NCBI GenBank assembly: GCA_025618425.1
Contig: CM046832.1
Span: 49,730,026-49,794,025 of the forward strand
Direction: 5' to 3'
From: Heliocidaris tuberculata
Taxonomy: Eukaryota > Echinodermata > Echinoidea > Camarodonta > Echinometridae
DNA: 64,000 nt
Positions within the stretch are counted from its first letter, which is position 1; the number at the start of each line of letters is the position of its first letter. The position numbers were made by a program, and so were the translations under genes. The notes under the pieces were generated by a model. That model was not told the DNA's origin and did not search any database. It saw nothing but the letters and a program-made list of their open reading frames with translations. Below, in pieces: positions 22,767 to 34,249 of this stretch.

Positions 22767-23150
22767 AATAGAAACCTTTTCATTTTCGAGTGGTGCTCTT
22801 TGTCATTATCATAATCATTACAAAATCATTACAAAAACGATATTGAATACTATAACAGATCTCACTTTCCAGTCATCTATTCATCATCATTAACTCGTTT
22901 TTAAGTGAATGATGTATCAACGAAATTGAACCACCTTTAATCAATGTTATGGCCCTCAACGATACAGTTAATTACAACAGCTCCAGTAAATATAGAAAAG
23001 AAGGATGGGCTGAAACACTGGTCAGCTTTTCAAGCTTCAATCAATCAATGTTATGGCCCTCAACGATACAATTAATTACAACAGCTCCAGTAAATACAGA
23101 AAAAGAAGGAGTGGCTAAAACACTGCTCAGCTTTTCAAGCCTGATTCCTC
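22767..23150. repeat. Interspersed repeat copy 2 with 104-bp tandem duplication
   Basis: This is the counterpart of 5760-6000. Inside it a 104-bp unit starting 'tcaatgttatggccctcaac' (22941 and 23045) is present twice with few differences. It is non-coding. Confidence 0.7.
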
Positions 23151-23349
23151 GATCATGATTTCCATGACTGACGTGTGATGATAAACAAAGTGAGTGTTTA
23201 ACAAGGAGAATACATCGGCACCCCTTGCATATATTTGCTTAGTGGGAAGATAAATATGTAAATCTATGCTGTGTTTTTGGTGAAAACATATTTCCTTGAT
23301 AAATGACTATGTTAGTTTCCTAGATACTTTTATAGATTATTTATTCTAA

Positions 23350-24470
23350 AAAATTAACCTATAAACTTCAAGAGTGGAGATGGTACAACTGTTCAGTTAT
23401 CTCAATTACGTCTGAGTTATGAAAGTGCCAGTGATATGATAACATACGTGATTAGAACACTTTTTATTGGGGCCAGGTTGTCGGATCTAGATTTTCATAC
23501 AAAATAATAAAATAAATGTGCGTACATACAAAAAAAAATAAACAAAAGCTTTATCCATGGAAACAGCCCACCCCGCTTAAATCGCAGCCCTGGTTAACTA
23601 ATCACTATACTGCTTCTTTATTCTAAATGATAGATGATAATTTCATTTTCGTCGCCCTTAGATCACATCCGCTTATACAAAAGAGGCAACCACAAAAATC
23701 AAGGTCATTCTAGCTGGTTACTACGTAGTATCCGTATCTACACTGAGGCTCTTCGAAGCTTTGCCAATCTTCCTCGATTTTACATAGATTATAAAAGTTG
23801 AGTTATTGGTTGTTTTTCTCACCTATCTCCTACTTCTTATTAAGGGTTGTCCAAGTCGTATAGTCATCAAATTAGAATTGAATCCAATATCTCGCTCTCA
23901 TTGATTATCGATTTTAATTTAGGTATTTTTTCAGACATGCAAATTGTATCAATGACTGACTGAATTCTACGTATGATTTTAAGAGTACTTTGCACCGAAG
24001 GAGCCTTTGTGTTCATTCGATTTGTGTTTTTTATTTATTTCTTTTATCATGGTTTATTTCATTTTCTCTAATTTTCTTCAGATACATTTTAGCCTATACG
24101 TATCTTTAAATACGTCCTCTCTTTACATCTCCTTTTTTTCTATTTAGGGCAGTTTTACCCATTCCGTTGGTCGGTAACTAACGTTTATTATATTTTGAGT
24201 TTGATTTAACGCTTTTAGGTTGGCTTTCGATATGTTTTGCCTTTTCATTATGTTTTTTAAAAATAATTTCACATGAATTGTAGAACATCCATTTGATATT
24301 CATTATTTATGTACAAGAATTAGCATATATTCCTGAGTTATCATGTTCAAACGGATTTGGACTGCGAACCATAGCTACTGTTGAAATAATTGATATAGTG
24401 ATAATTTTTGCCCAGATTTTACATTGAATTCCTTACTTTTCGTGCACCATAGCTCAAATGAATCTTTACG
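23350..24470. repeat. Interspersed repeat block, copy 2
   Basis: This is the counterpart of 7107-8620 in the same orientation, diverged with many small indels. It lacks the foldback element present at 6115-7106. The reading frame open at 7070-7522 is broken here by stops. Confidence 0.65.
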
Positions 24471-24477
24471 TGAACGT

Positions 24478-24531
24478 GTTTTTTTTTTTTTTTTTTTTTT
24501 TGGTGTGTGTGTGTATGTGTGTGTGTGTGCC
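24478..24531. repeat. T-run and (GT)n microsatellite
   Basis: A run of about 22 T is followed by alternating GT with small interruptions. Simple sequence only. Confidence 0.8.
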
Positions 24532-24779
24532 CTTACATAATACAATAGGAGAAGTGCTTGTGGGGGTACAAAATACAACAGGAGAAATGAATAGAGTTCC
24601 CCACAAGTCAATGTGTGTGAGAGTGGGTGTTGTGTGTAGTTGGGTTTTTACCGCGGAACCCCGTATCGAAAAGAAAATACATTATATCCAAAGCTGTCTT
24701 AAAGGAAAGCATTTTTTTTTTTTCAAATTCAAGAACATTTTCGTTTTTATTTTTATTTTTTTTTAATTTATTTTTTTAA

Positions 24780-27100
24780 GGAAAGATGGAGGAAAGTGTA
24801 GTTTCTGAGATGTGAGGCAAGTTTCATGACATGCATGCTTTACCCCTTCTTTTGATGCAGTATTACAGGAAAAAATCCATTGATGTAATTGATATTCATG
24901 AAGTCATTTGTTTTGGGAACTAGGAAATGTAGAAGGAGGCAATTTGGAATGCAGGCAATGTGGAATGTAGAATTTTTAATTTTTTTTTTTTTTTTTTTTC
25001 GGTCAAGCATGTTTTAACCCTTCTTCTGATTCATTCTTACAACATGTAAATGAAAGAAAACATTGATCTAGTTGATATATGCAGGAAGTCATTTGTTTTG
25101 TTAACTGTGGAATGTATTAGAATTACAGGCTGTATAATGTAGGCAGGAAAGGTCAGTTTTGAATTACAACGGGAAGAGTAGGAGAGTACATGAAAAAGAC
25201 CATTTAACTAGTTGGTATGCAGGAAGCCATTTGTGGGTTGTTGTTGTTGTTTGTTTGTTTGTTTTGTTTGTTTGTTTTTTTGTTAACTGTGGAATGTATT
25301 CCACACAAAATATGTGGAACAGAAAAAGAATGTACATGGGCCTTGAATTGAAATGAGGATAGTTCGTACTTTGGTTCTTGTAGGTAAGCAGATATAATGA
25401 AGGGGTGAAGATGCTGGGCTTGGCGACCTTCCTTTGATGTAGTTGATATGTCGGAAGGCATATTTGTTTTGTGAAATGTGGAATGTAGAAGGGGGTGAGA
25501 CAGTGCATAGTTTGAACAGGGAGATGGTTTGAAATGCAGGCTGTACATGTGGACAGGACTGAACAGGTTGAATTGAGATGGGGATAGTAGGATATTTCTC
25601 TTTGTCTTTGATTTCTGTTCTTGCCTCTGATTTGAGAAGGAAAAAAAAGAAAATATTTAAAAACTACTTTTATACTTTTAAGGAATCTTTATTGACGGAG
25701 GAACGTGAAGGAACCTTAGTTAGTACAAGGAGCTTCAAGAGCTGGGGTCACATGTAGCTCATTCCCTTTGAACCATGTTCGAAGCCGCCAAGGAAAAATA
25801 TGTCAGGCATGTGCTTAACTGGATCTTCCTTGCAGATAAGAAGACAAAAGATTCCTGCCTGGCTGCAAACTTACGGGCCATTTTCAAAGGAAAATATGCT
25901 TTTGTAATGATAATTACTTTTCGCTATCACTAGTCTGATGATATGAGCAGTTCACAGTGCTTACCTTTACTGGGGGCAAGCGAAAAGAAATTGTACAAAA
26001 TTCCCTGATATATGAATCAAAATTGCGCGACTGGGCATGTGTGGGCACTAATCTGACATATAACATCATAATTAATTGTACTTGAACAATTGCAATTTTT
26101 ATTTTCGTTTGCAGGGAGTAATCGGAAGAGTGTCAAATTGGGGATTTTAGGATTGTAAAATTTTACCTTTTTTCCACAAATTGAAACTACTATCATACAA
26201 TATAGCCAAATTTCTGGACACAATTAGGCTTTTGTATTCAATTTTATCATATGTGAATATTTCACTTTGTTTATTCAAATAAAAAGTGAAATATATTTCA
26301 TTTGTGACAAAAATCACTGCTCAAGCTTTCCCATGAAGTTGGCGGCTTGGAACATCGGACATCAAAGGCTACAGCGCACCTGTAGATTCTTTTGTGCATC
26401 CTTAGAAAGGAGCAGCTGCTTGAGATAATTTGTTGCAAGTTGGAACTCCAGCTCTTGAAACTCCTTGGTTAGTACAGGAAAAGAAATGTATAGGAAAAGA
26501 AATGTAGAGAGTATTCGTTCTTTTATACCTTTTTGCAAAGTTAGTCTAGAGTAGTTTTCAGAGCGTTTTTTTTTTTTTTTTTTTTTTTTTTTAATCCAGG
26601 TGTTTTTGATAAAATACTGACAAAAGAGTGGAAGATAGGAAACATGTACTATGGTTCCGGTAGGTGAGAAGATATAATGTAGGGATGAAGATGCTGGGGA
26701 GGAAATAGGGCGATTTATTCTAGATTGTATCCCTTTATTCATGCAAAGATTATTGATGTAGTCGATATGCAGTAGGTCATTTGTTTTTGCGTACTGTGGA
26801 AGGTAGATAGAAGGGTGAGATAGTGCATATTTTGAATTGCAGGCTGTATGTACAATGAAGGCAGGATAGAACAGTTTTGAATTTGGATGGGGATAGAGGA
26901 AATGTATTTAGACACTGTTTTTAAGGAATATTTACTGATGGTGGACATTTTGGTGTTTAAGTTGTGAAACAATTTTTTTTTTTTTTTTTTTTTTTTAATG
27001 TTGGGGGAAAAAATATGTTGAAAGATCCTTAGTTTGGAACAGAAAAAAAAATGTTAAGAGTATTTCATATTGCAAAGATAAAAGAGAAGCAGTTTCTTGA
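24780..27100 (+). repeat. Diverged repeat monomers upstream of LINE-A
   Basis: The phrase 'gatgtagttgatatgcagga' with 'gtcatttgttttg', then 'actgtggaatgta', and often 'gcaggctgta' and 'gatggggatag', recurs near 24890, 25070, 25210, 25435 and 26755. Spacing is irregular because of insertions and T-runs. The series ends just before the first ATG of LINE-A. Some L1 families carry 5'UTR monomers acting as promoters, so these may be the 5'UTR of LINE-A. That is inference; they could also be an unrelated array. Confidence 0.5.
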
Positions 27101-27618
27101 GGTAAATTTGATCAGAGTAGTTTTCAGAGTGCTTTTTCATCCAGGTGTAAAATAGAAGATTGACAAAAGAAGGTGGGGAAGATGGACCATGGTTTCTTAT
27201 GGGGGTGTAATCGACCTGCAGTAATTCATTTGTTCTATATATTTAGTTACAAGTGGAATAGCGGGAATGGGTGGGAGAGATACAGGATATACGCGATGTT
27301 TTGTGTAATTGCGAGTTTTGTCAGGTGTTGGGGATGCTGGGGTGGAGGTTGGGGGTGCTGGGTTCGGGTAGGACATGGGAGTGTGTGTTTGGAGGTGTGT
27401 TTGCGTTTGTGGGTGTGGTGTTTGTTTGCATGTTTAAGTGTGTGTTTCGCTAAATGCTTTGACCCTACGCTGCTTTTTTGTAGTTATTACAATTATGTTC
27501 GTATATGTTGCAACATACAATATGTTAGTGTACATGTAATAGGGGATAGTAATGAGCTGAAAATAGATTTCTCTCCCTTGTTGAGTTTTAGATTCATTTA
27601 CCTGATACGGCATCCAGC

Positions 27619-27865
27619 ATGACTTTCATTTCTGTGAATGTAAGAGGTATAAGGGACAAAGTAAAAAGGAAAAATATCTTTGAATGGTGTAGGAAAAAAG
27701 AAGGAAAAGTAATTTTTTTACAGGAAACATACAGCACTCCTGATGTGGAAGAGGAGTGGAAAAAGGATTGGAGTGGCAGTATCTTTTTTAACCATGGTAC
27801 GAATCATAGTCGGGGTGTCATAGTGCTCTTAGCCCCCGGTCTAGAATTAAAGCTCATGTACAGTA
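27619..27865 (+). pseudogene. LINE-A ORF2: endonuclease N-terminus
   Basis: This begins the AP-type endonuclease of an L1-like non-LTR retrotransposon. FISVNVRGIRDKVKRK carries the first catalytic Asn block, VIFLQETYS carries the catalytic Glu, and FFNHGTNHSRGVIVLLAP follows. It is strongly similar to the same region of LINE-B (SLNVKGI, IIFLQETYSTKDIE, YFSHGTNHSKGVIILI). The frame is cut off by inserted DNA after LELKL and resumes at about 34250. Confidence 0.85.
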
Positions 27866-27904
27866 TTGGTAGCAAACATTAAAATCAGAACTGATTTTAT
27901 TATT

Positions 27905-28056
27905 TGCTAGATAAATCTATGTATCTACCTATTATGCTAGTCTCCGACTACGCAAGCCATTCGAGTACAAAAAGTCACAAATTGTGCATATCCCCCACCC
28001 AGGACATCGCCTTCCTCCGTGCACGTTGCAAGACGCGCGCGCACACTCGTCCTCTT
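27905..28056. repeat. Left inverted terminal repeat of the DIRS1-like element
   Basis: It matches the complement of 33644-33800 across 'tctacctattatgctagtc', 'tacgcaagccattcgagtac', 'gcacgttgcaagacgcgcgc' and 'actcgtcctctt', with about one indel in a C-run. The outermost ~30 bp of the two ends differ, as in known DIRS1 repeats. Confidence 0.9.
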
Positions 28057-28120
28057 AACGAGCAGCCCCAAAACAAACCTCGGACATGTTGCTAGGCAAG
28101 GAGAGGGGAGGAGGGAGGGG

Positions 28121-28217
28121 CATAGGTAGATACATATATTTATCTAGCAAATAATAAAATCAGTTCTGATTTTAATGATTTACTACAATAAATCAATGTA
28201 TCTACCTATTATGCTAG
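28121..28217. repeat. Internal complementary region of the DIRS1-like element
   Basis: Positions 28121-28175 are the complement of the left end (with 'tctagcaaataataaaatca'). Positions 28178-28217 are the complement of the right end (with 'atttactacaataaatcaat'). They meet near 28176, so this short region is equivalent to the junction of a circularised element. It lies between the recombinase gene and the left terminal repeat, as in DIRS1. Confidence 0.85.
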
Positions 28218-28262
28218 ACCAACACCCACTCAAAAACGGGTGGCATGTCCCAAAGAGGAAGG

Positions 28263-29246
28263 TTAATGAGGTCCCAGAGAAGACGTTGCCGCTCTCAACG
28301 TCACAGTAGAGAAGGATCCTTCATCAGACAAAATATCTCTTAGATAAAAGGAGATGAAGGAATTGGGGGAATGCCAGTAGGCAGCCTTCATAATGTCAGC
28401 AAGTGACACACCCTGAAAAAGAGCCCAGGAAGTACTAATGCCCCTAGTATCATGAGCACGGGGCTTATCTCCCGAAATTAAAGCCTCAGGGCCGGCGGCC
28501 TGAATAGCTTCAACAAGCCATCTCGAGATAGACTCACGAGAGGCAGGGGAGAAGGGCTCACGGGTAATGACGAAGAGTTGATCATCCTTGCGGCAAGTCT
28601 TGGTCCTATCCACGTACCATTTCAAGGCCCTCACAGGGCACCAGACCTTATCCTCGGGAACTGAGGAAAGATGTGACAAGGGGCGAAGAAAAATCTCAAC
28701 CGGACCTGAAGAAGCCGACTGGTTCTTCGCAACAAACGAGGATTTAGGAATGAGTCGCACGCCTCCAGACTCCCAACGGATGTGTCCCGGGGTAAGGCAA
28801 AGGGCATGAAGAACACTTCTCCTTTGCCCAGAGGCTATGGCGACCAGAAAAAGCGTCTTTACTGTCAAGTGATGTAACGACGCTTTACCCAAAGTTTCGA
28901 AGGGTGGCTTAGCCAAACAATCCAAGACCTTGGGTAGACTCCAAGACGGAGTTAACTTGGGCGTTGAGGGACGCTTCAAGAAGAAGGACCGCGTCAACTT
29001 AGCCAAGAGAGGGGAGTTAGAAACCCCCGAACCATCAGCAAAGCCAACATGAATAGCGGCAATTGCTGAACGATAACCACGGATAGTCGAAATCGATCTA
29101 CCCTTATCAAAGAGGGAGATCAGAAAATCCGCTATAAGGCCAACCGGGGCTCGACGTGGTGAGACACCATGGTCTTCACACCAACTAAAGAAGGCCCCTA
29201 ACCGAGAGTTGTAGAGATCCCTCGTGGAGTCTCTACGACTCTGCAA
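28263..29246 (-). CDS. Tyrosine recombinase of DIRS1-like element, intact
   Basis: An open frame of 327 codons encodes a DIRS-type tyrosine recombinase, expected to insert circular cDNA in the nucleus. The N-terminal core-binding region (SRLGAFFSWCEDHGVSP, then STIRGYRSAIAAIH) spans residues ~15-90. The catalytic half contains ASGQRRSVLHAL with the first Arg (residues ~137-150), RAHDTRGISTSWAL with the His-x-x-Arg pair, AAYWHSPNSFISFYL with the second His/Trp position, and the nucleophilic Tyr near the C-terminus. There are no stops or frameshifts. The stop lies 46 bp from the internal complementary region, and the start overlaps the end of the RT frame by about 49 bp. Confidence 0.92.
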   Translation of the reverse strand: MQSRRDSTRDLYNSRLGAFFSWCEDHGVSPRRAPVGLIADFLISLFDKGRSISTIRGYRSAIAAIHVGFADGSGVSNSPLLAKLTRSFFLKRPSTPKLTPSWSLPKVLDCLAKPPFETLGKASLHHLTVKTLFLVAIASGQRRSVLHALCLTPGHIRWESGGVRLIPKSSFVAKNQSASSGPVEIFLRPLSHLSSVPEDKVWCPVRALKWYVDRTKTCRKDDQLFVITREPFSPASRESISRWLVEAIQAAGPEALISGDKPRAHDTRGISTSWALFQGVSLADIMKAAYWHSPNSFISFYLRDILSDEGSFSTVTLRAATSSLGPH

Positions 29247-31190
29247 AACAAACTCGGCTGCCCTCTCAGAGAGTCCCGAGTTTCTTGCATCCTCCCCGAC
29301 AACGGCCAGGCAGTCAAATGGAGAGCTGCCGGATGATGGTGGAGGATCCCCGAGAGGGGCTGCATTACCAAGTCCGATCTCAGCGGAAGAGGAAATGGTT
29401 GGCCGTCCAGGAGATTCAGAAGGGCCAGTGAGGAGCTATGAGTAAGACCCAAGCTTGATCCTCTCTGATCTTCCTGAGGACACGAGGAATCAGCTGAAAG
29501 GGAGGGAAGGCATACCCCCGCAGAGCCTGCCAGTTGAGGGAGAAGGCGTCTAGCGCCCACGCTTCCTGATCCTGGACCCGAGAGCAATATCTCGGCAGCT
29601 GATGATTGAAGGTCGACGCAAAAAGGTCGATCTCCAAGGGACCCCAGACCCTGAGAAGGAGGTGGAAAATCTCCGGATGGAGACTCCACTCCGAGGGGAG
29701 ACACCTGCCTCGAGACAGGAAATCTGCAACTAGATTGTCCTGGCCAGGAATAAACGAGGCGACAGGAACAATGGTCATGGAATGACACCATCTCCACAGA
29801 TGAGCCGCCATGGCATTCAGCGTGGAGGACCGGGTGCCGCCCTGACGGTTGATATAGGCAGCCACCGTGACATTGTCCGTAAGAACGAGCACTGTGTGCC
29901 CAACAAGGTGACACCTGAAATGAAGCGACAGAAGAACTGCCATCATTTCGAGGACATTGATATGGGGGATGGTGCTCAAGTGAGACCAGTCCCCCGACAC
30001 CATCCTGCCTGCACAATGACCGCCCCAACCCAGAGGCGTCTGTTGATAGAGAAATCGACGGCAGCGGAGTGCGGAACGGCTTGCCTTGGGCAAGAAAGGA
30101 ACTGTACGTCCAAGGGACAAGCAGGAGTCTGATGTCTCTTGGAAGCAGAATCCAAGCCGCTAGAGAGTCCTTGCCCGGACGAAAATACCTTAGGAGATGC
30201 CTCTGAAAAGGTCTCATCAGAATCCTGCAGTCTGGGAGAATATCGACCAGACTGGCCGGACAGCCCAGAAACTGAAGCCAGCGCCTGGCTCTGACTCTGC
30301 GGGCTACTCGTAACTCCCGGGCCGACGAGGTGATCGTTTGGATTCTGTCCCGACTGGGACGAGCCAACTGATTCGGAATGTCTATCTCGGCACCCAGGAA
30401 AACCGGGACACGAGAGGGAGACAACTCCGATTTTTCCCAATTGATCAGGAACCCGAGATCTTGGGTCAAACGCACCAAGAGCTGGATCTGATCGGCTAAC
30501 AGCACCTCCGAGTTTGCAACTAGCAACCAATCGTCTAGGTAGACAAAAAGGCGGAGACCGCTACTTCTCAGAAACGCGGCCAAAACAGCCACCACTTGTG
30601 TAAATACACGAGGGGCTGGGCGCAAGCCGAACGGAAGGGCGCGAAACCGAAAGGTTTCGCCCCGAAAGGTGAAGCCTAGCAAGTCTCTCGACGCAAGGTG
30701 AATGGGAATATGAAAGTATGCGTCTTTGAGATCTAGGGAGACAGCCAGATCGTCTCGCCTGATTAGAGGCAGAATAGACGCCAGCGTCTCCATCCTGAAG
30801 TGAACAGCAGGAATAAACTGGTTGATTCTTTTCATATTCAGAATCATACGAAGTTTCCCCGAGCGCTTGGGGATAACGAAAATTGGGGAGAGACACAGAT
30901 GAAATTTCTGCGACGGCGTGACGCCGTGCAGGGGCGGACATGGGCGGCGGACGGACACGGATAGCGCCATTTGGAATGGGCTCTAGCAGATCTACGAAGA
31001 AGCCGTCTCGCACTACGGAGAGCACGAAGGCGTCTTCGGTGATAGCCTCCCAAGCTGGGAGGAAGAACTGAATCCGTCCGCCGACCTCCACCACAGGACC
31101 TAGCGCTCGGGGCAAGACCTCAAAAGCCAGCCTTCTCCGAAGAGGAAGGCTTGGCCGAGACAATCTTGCGTACACCCCTGCCTCTGAAAG
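29198..31190 (-). pseudogene. RT, RNase H and methyltransferase-like region, DIRS1-like
   Basis: In one frame the N-terminal part reads VVEVGGRIQFFLPAWEAI (~31100-31050), with a shift near 30910. The RT core is open from 30970, with LSPIFVIPKRSGKLRMILN, LAVSLDLKDAYFHIPIH (first Asp), FRALPFGLRPAPRVFTQ and LRLFVYLDDWLLVAN (the YLDD box). RNase H begins LSTDASGL. A frameshift near 30010 moves to the frame 30120-29416, with INVLEMMAVLLSL, VLVLTDNVTVAAYIN and DNLVADFLSRG. The next part, LEIDLFASTFNHQLPRYCS, is the methyltransferase-like C-terminal region typical of DIRS1. A last shift near 29430 returns to the first frame. RT catalytic residues are intact. Confidence 0.88.
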
Positions 31191-33270
31191 AACCCCGACC
31201 GCGTTGGCTGCCCCTAGAGGCAACCCTGGCGGAGGGAGCAGGGGCGGGAATAGTAACAGTCACACGACGCTGATTGGGCTTGCCAATCTGGGTCGAGACC
31301 TTGGACTTAGAGACAGGCTTCCGAAAATGCTTGGCCATATCTTCAGCCTGTTTACGACCGTCTATTTCCCTTTGGAAGACTTGGGCAAAATGCCCTCCAA
31401 ACAAGAAGGGGCCAGTAGAAGGCACGTCTTGCAAAAGAGACGGAATGTCCCAATCAAGAACGCCTAGGGCCGAGAGCGCCAGCTTACGGCGCTGGTCTGT
31501 AACAGAAACGGCAGCCGCCGATAACTGAGACCACTGAAGGCCCGCTAGGGTGAGAAGCAAATCATCTAAGACTGCTGAATCACCCTCCGAGACACCGAGT
31601 TCCCCCGACCTGGCTCGAAGATTAATCAACGAGCCTAAGTAGGCCGAAAGCCGCATGCCAGCCCTAATCTTATTAGAAAGGGAGGCTAAAGGCTTGTCCT
31701 GAGACTGGTAGGGCTTGGCCTTCAGCGATACATTAAGACGCTGGGCCACACCACGAAACTCCGGGGAAAAGGACTTAGCCGAGAAGAAGCCCTGGGCATC
31801 TTCAGGCTTGAAAGAGAAGGCTTGACCGACTCCGAACTTAGGCAAAGCAGACACATCCCGGGATGCAACTCTGTCAAACTCCCCTTTGAAGTCCTCCGTA
31901 AGGGGGATGCCAGGGGGAGGACCCTGCTGTCTGAACAGCAACGAGGCCGGATTTCGGTCAGGCGGAGCCTGACAAAAAGACTCCGGCAAATACTTTTCCA
32001 GCAGGGCTTTAGCATCACAGGCTAACACCTGCAAGGCCTGCGGCTCCACCGCGGCCTGGGAAGTAGACGAAGTCGCAGCCGAAGCTTGCGACACAGAGTC
32101 ACTATCGGGCTCAGTCTGAAAAGAAGACTGGTATGCCCACGGGTCCAACAGAGACTCCTCCCCAGGCGGGGCACCAAGTGCCGCCGGCGGAGGGGAAGGA
32201 GGAGCCACAACAGAAACCGAAGCCGGTATGATGTGACCAGGGTCGGGGTTAGGGACGGAAACCGAACCATCCACCGACAGAGGGCCAGACTCAGACGCCA
32301 AGCTAGGTGTGGGAGTGATTTATCCTTCTTAGACTTCTTCTTTTTGGCCTTAGGCTTCTTGCTGGGAATAACATCGCCAGCAGTCGAGCCTCGCTTCCTA
32401 GCACGGGAGGAAACAGGCTGATGCGAAACATCAGAGCCTCCCGGCTGAACAGAAGCAGACACACCGCATGAAAGGGGTGCTGCCTCGGTCACACTCACAC
32501 CATGCACAAGAGTGGCGGGTGAGATAGACGGATCACCAACGGGAGCGGGCAAACGTAGGGCGGCAGCGCCCATATGCCCGCAAGCCCCGGACCCGGTCAC
32601 ACCAGGTGGCCGAGAGGACTTAGGGAGTGGTGAGGCAGAAGAGGTCAGGTTATGACCGAGGCCCGGCGGCTGTCGGGAGACAGCACTTGGGACCACCCGC
32701 CCCGCCAGCCGTGCCCTACAAGAGGAGGAAGACTGGGGCGGTATGCTGCTAAGCAGCCCCGTTGAGGTGTGACCGCGCAGCTGTCCCCCCGCCGAAACGG
32801 GAAGAGTCAGCTGTCAGCCGTCACTATGGCAGTAGACATAGAGGTCGTGAGAGCAGAAGACTGTCCGCAGACAGTGCCGGTACACGCCTGAGTGGAGCTC
32901 CCTATGGCAGTAGACATAGAGGAGGCAGCACAGACGGGAGGTCGAGTGACCGTACCAGCAAGCGCCCAACTCGCAATCCCTAAACCAGTAGGAGAAGTGG
33001 AATTGAGAAGGGCGCTATCCTTACCTGTAGCTGTCCGCGCTGATCTGCCCGGCACAAAAGTACCAGGCAGGGCAGACAACTTACCCGAGCGGGCGCTCGG
33101 GGAACCTTTCTTATCGGAAACTGACAAAAACGACCCCCCCCCCCCCCCCCGAAGGGATGGACGAACCAGGGAAGTCCGCCGAAACAACCGCTGTTGAATC
33201 GGAAGAAAGGAGAGAAGGAGAGGAGCCCACGGGCCGCCAGGGCCTTGACACCTCATCCTCGGAAGACATA
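31120..33270 (-). pseudogene. Gag-like ORF1 of DIRS1-like element, frameshifted
   Basis: It probably starts at MSSEDEVSRPWRPVGSSPS (33267 and below). A C-run at 33126-33144 breaks the frame. A Ser/Pro-rich region with a Lys-rich patch (SKKPKAKKKKSKKDKS, possibly nuclear-localising) follows, with another shift near 32310. The conserved gag core then runs to 31120, with LLLTLAGLQWSQLSAAAVSV, LALSALGVLDWDIPSLLQDV and FLFGGHFAQVFQREIDG. It ends in a basic RGSQRGRGSFRGRG tail likely to bind RNA. Near 32810-32935 the frame contains two near-repeats of 'tatggcagtagacatagag'. Confidence 0.8.
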
Positions 33271-33643
33271 ATAAACTGTAAGGAAAACAAAACACAATAC
33301 TGAGAACTCAAAACCGCAGTCAAACTCAACAAAGGGATATGCACTAAACAAACAACACACCCAAAATGCCAAAAGGCACGCGGGCGAAGCCGCCCAAACA
33401 AAACACCGAAGTGAGTATGTGGGGCAAAGCTCCGTAAAGAGGAAAAATCCTCGAAGAAATTAATCTAAAATTTCCTCAAAACGAAATAAAACGTGACTAA
33501 AGGAGCCGTCCTAATGTTACTTAAAAACAAAAGGAACGGGAATAGGAACACAAAGCGATCCAAACGCGCCAAAAAAGAGTAAAAACTCTGATAATTTTTA
33601 AGCGCAAAAGACTTAGCTGCAGACTCGTAGGCTGCGAGTAAGA

Positions 33644-33800
33644 AAGAGGACGAGTGTGCGCGCGCGTCTTGCAACGTGCACGGAGGAAGGCGATGTCCTG
33701 GGTGGGGGGATATGCACAATTTGTGACTTTTTGTACTCGAATGGCTTGCGTAGTCGGAGACTAGCATAATAGGTAGATACATTGATTTATTGTAGTAAAT
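33644..33800. repeat. Right inverted terminal repeat of the DIRS1-like element
   Basis: It is the inverted partner of 27905-28056. The outer end reads 'tttattgtagtaaat', differing from the left outer end. This difference is copied into the internal complementary region at 28178-28200. Confidence 0.9.
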
Positions 33801-33804
33801 AATG

Positions 33805-34245
33805 AAATTGGAAAGAAACATGTTAAATATAGTCTCATGTTGTTCTCCTCGTATCAAAAGATGTCTGTAAGAAATCATTTGATATTCCATCTATGATTTC
33901 TGGTGAATTTCAGTGTAAATATCTGTAAGGAATGCTTGATCACTGCTCCCCGCACAGCAGTCTTGGGGCTTCGCATAGAGACAGCGTGTGTGCACTGTGT
34001 GTAGCTATACTCATCATTGGTTTTACACGTGTGTTTACAGTGTATAGCACATGCTGCCTTTGTTGGAATTTTACGTGCCTGTCCCGGCACATAAATTAGT
34101 TTTTGCCTCTTATTTGTTTAATATTAAACTTTAGGAGGCGAAATCTTCACAGTGTCTTAGTATTGCTAGTATCTTGCTATTTATAGACAAAAATTGAAGA
34201 AATCTGACAAACAGTTTTTGAGGGCTTACCAAAACTTTACGTGAC
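33805..34245. other. Possible small element between DIRS1 and LINE-A
   Basis: LINE-A coding sequence stops near 27860, a few bases before the DIRS1 left end, and resumes only at about 34250. About 440 bp here are therefore not LINE coding sequence. A small element may have entered LINE-A first and the DIRS1-like element then entered that element. Its ends are not clear. The motif TGTA flanks both sides (27858-27861 and about 34251-34254), which is weak support. Confidence 0.35.
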
Positions 34246-34249
34246 CTTT

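Larger units (their letters stand above)
27878..33804 (-). mobile_element. DIRS1-like retrotransposon, nearly complete
   Basis: This element of about 5.9 kb has inverted terminal repeats: about 27911-28056 matches the complement of about 33644-33785 almost perfectly. An internal complementary region (28121-28217) consists of the complement of the left end joined to the complement of the right end, as described for DIRS1, where it is thought to template circle formation. Genes on the minus strand are gag, RT/RNase H/methyltransferase-like, and tyrosine recombinase. There is no clear target duplication, as expected for recombinase-mediated insertion. It sits inside LINE-A. Gag and RT frames contain several frameshifts, some at a long C-run, but the recombinase is intact. 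Confidence 0.9.
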
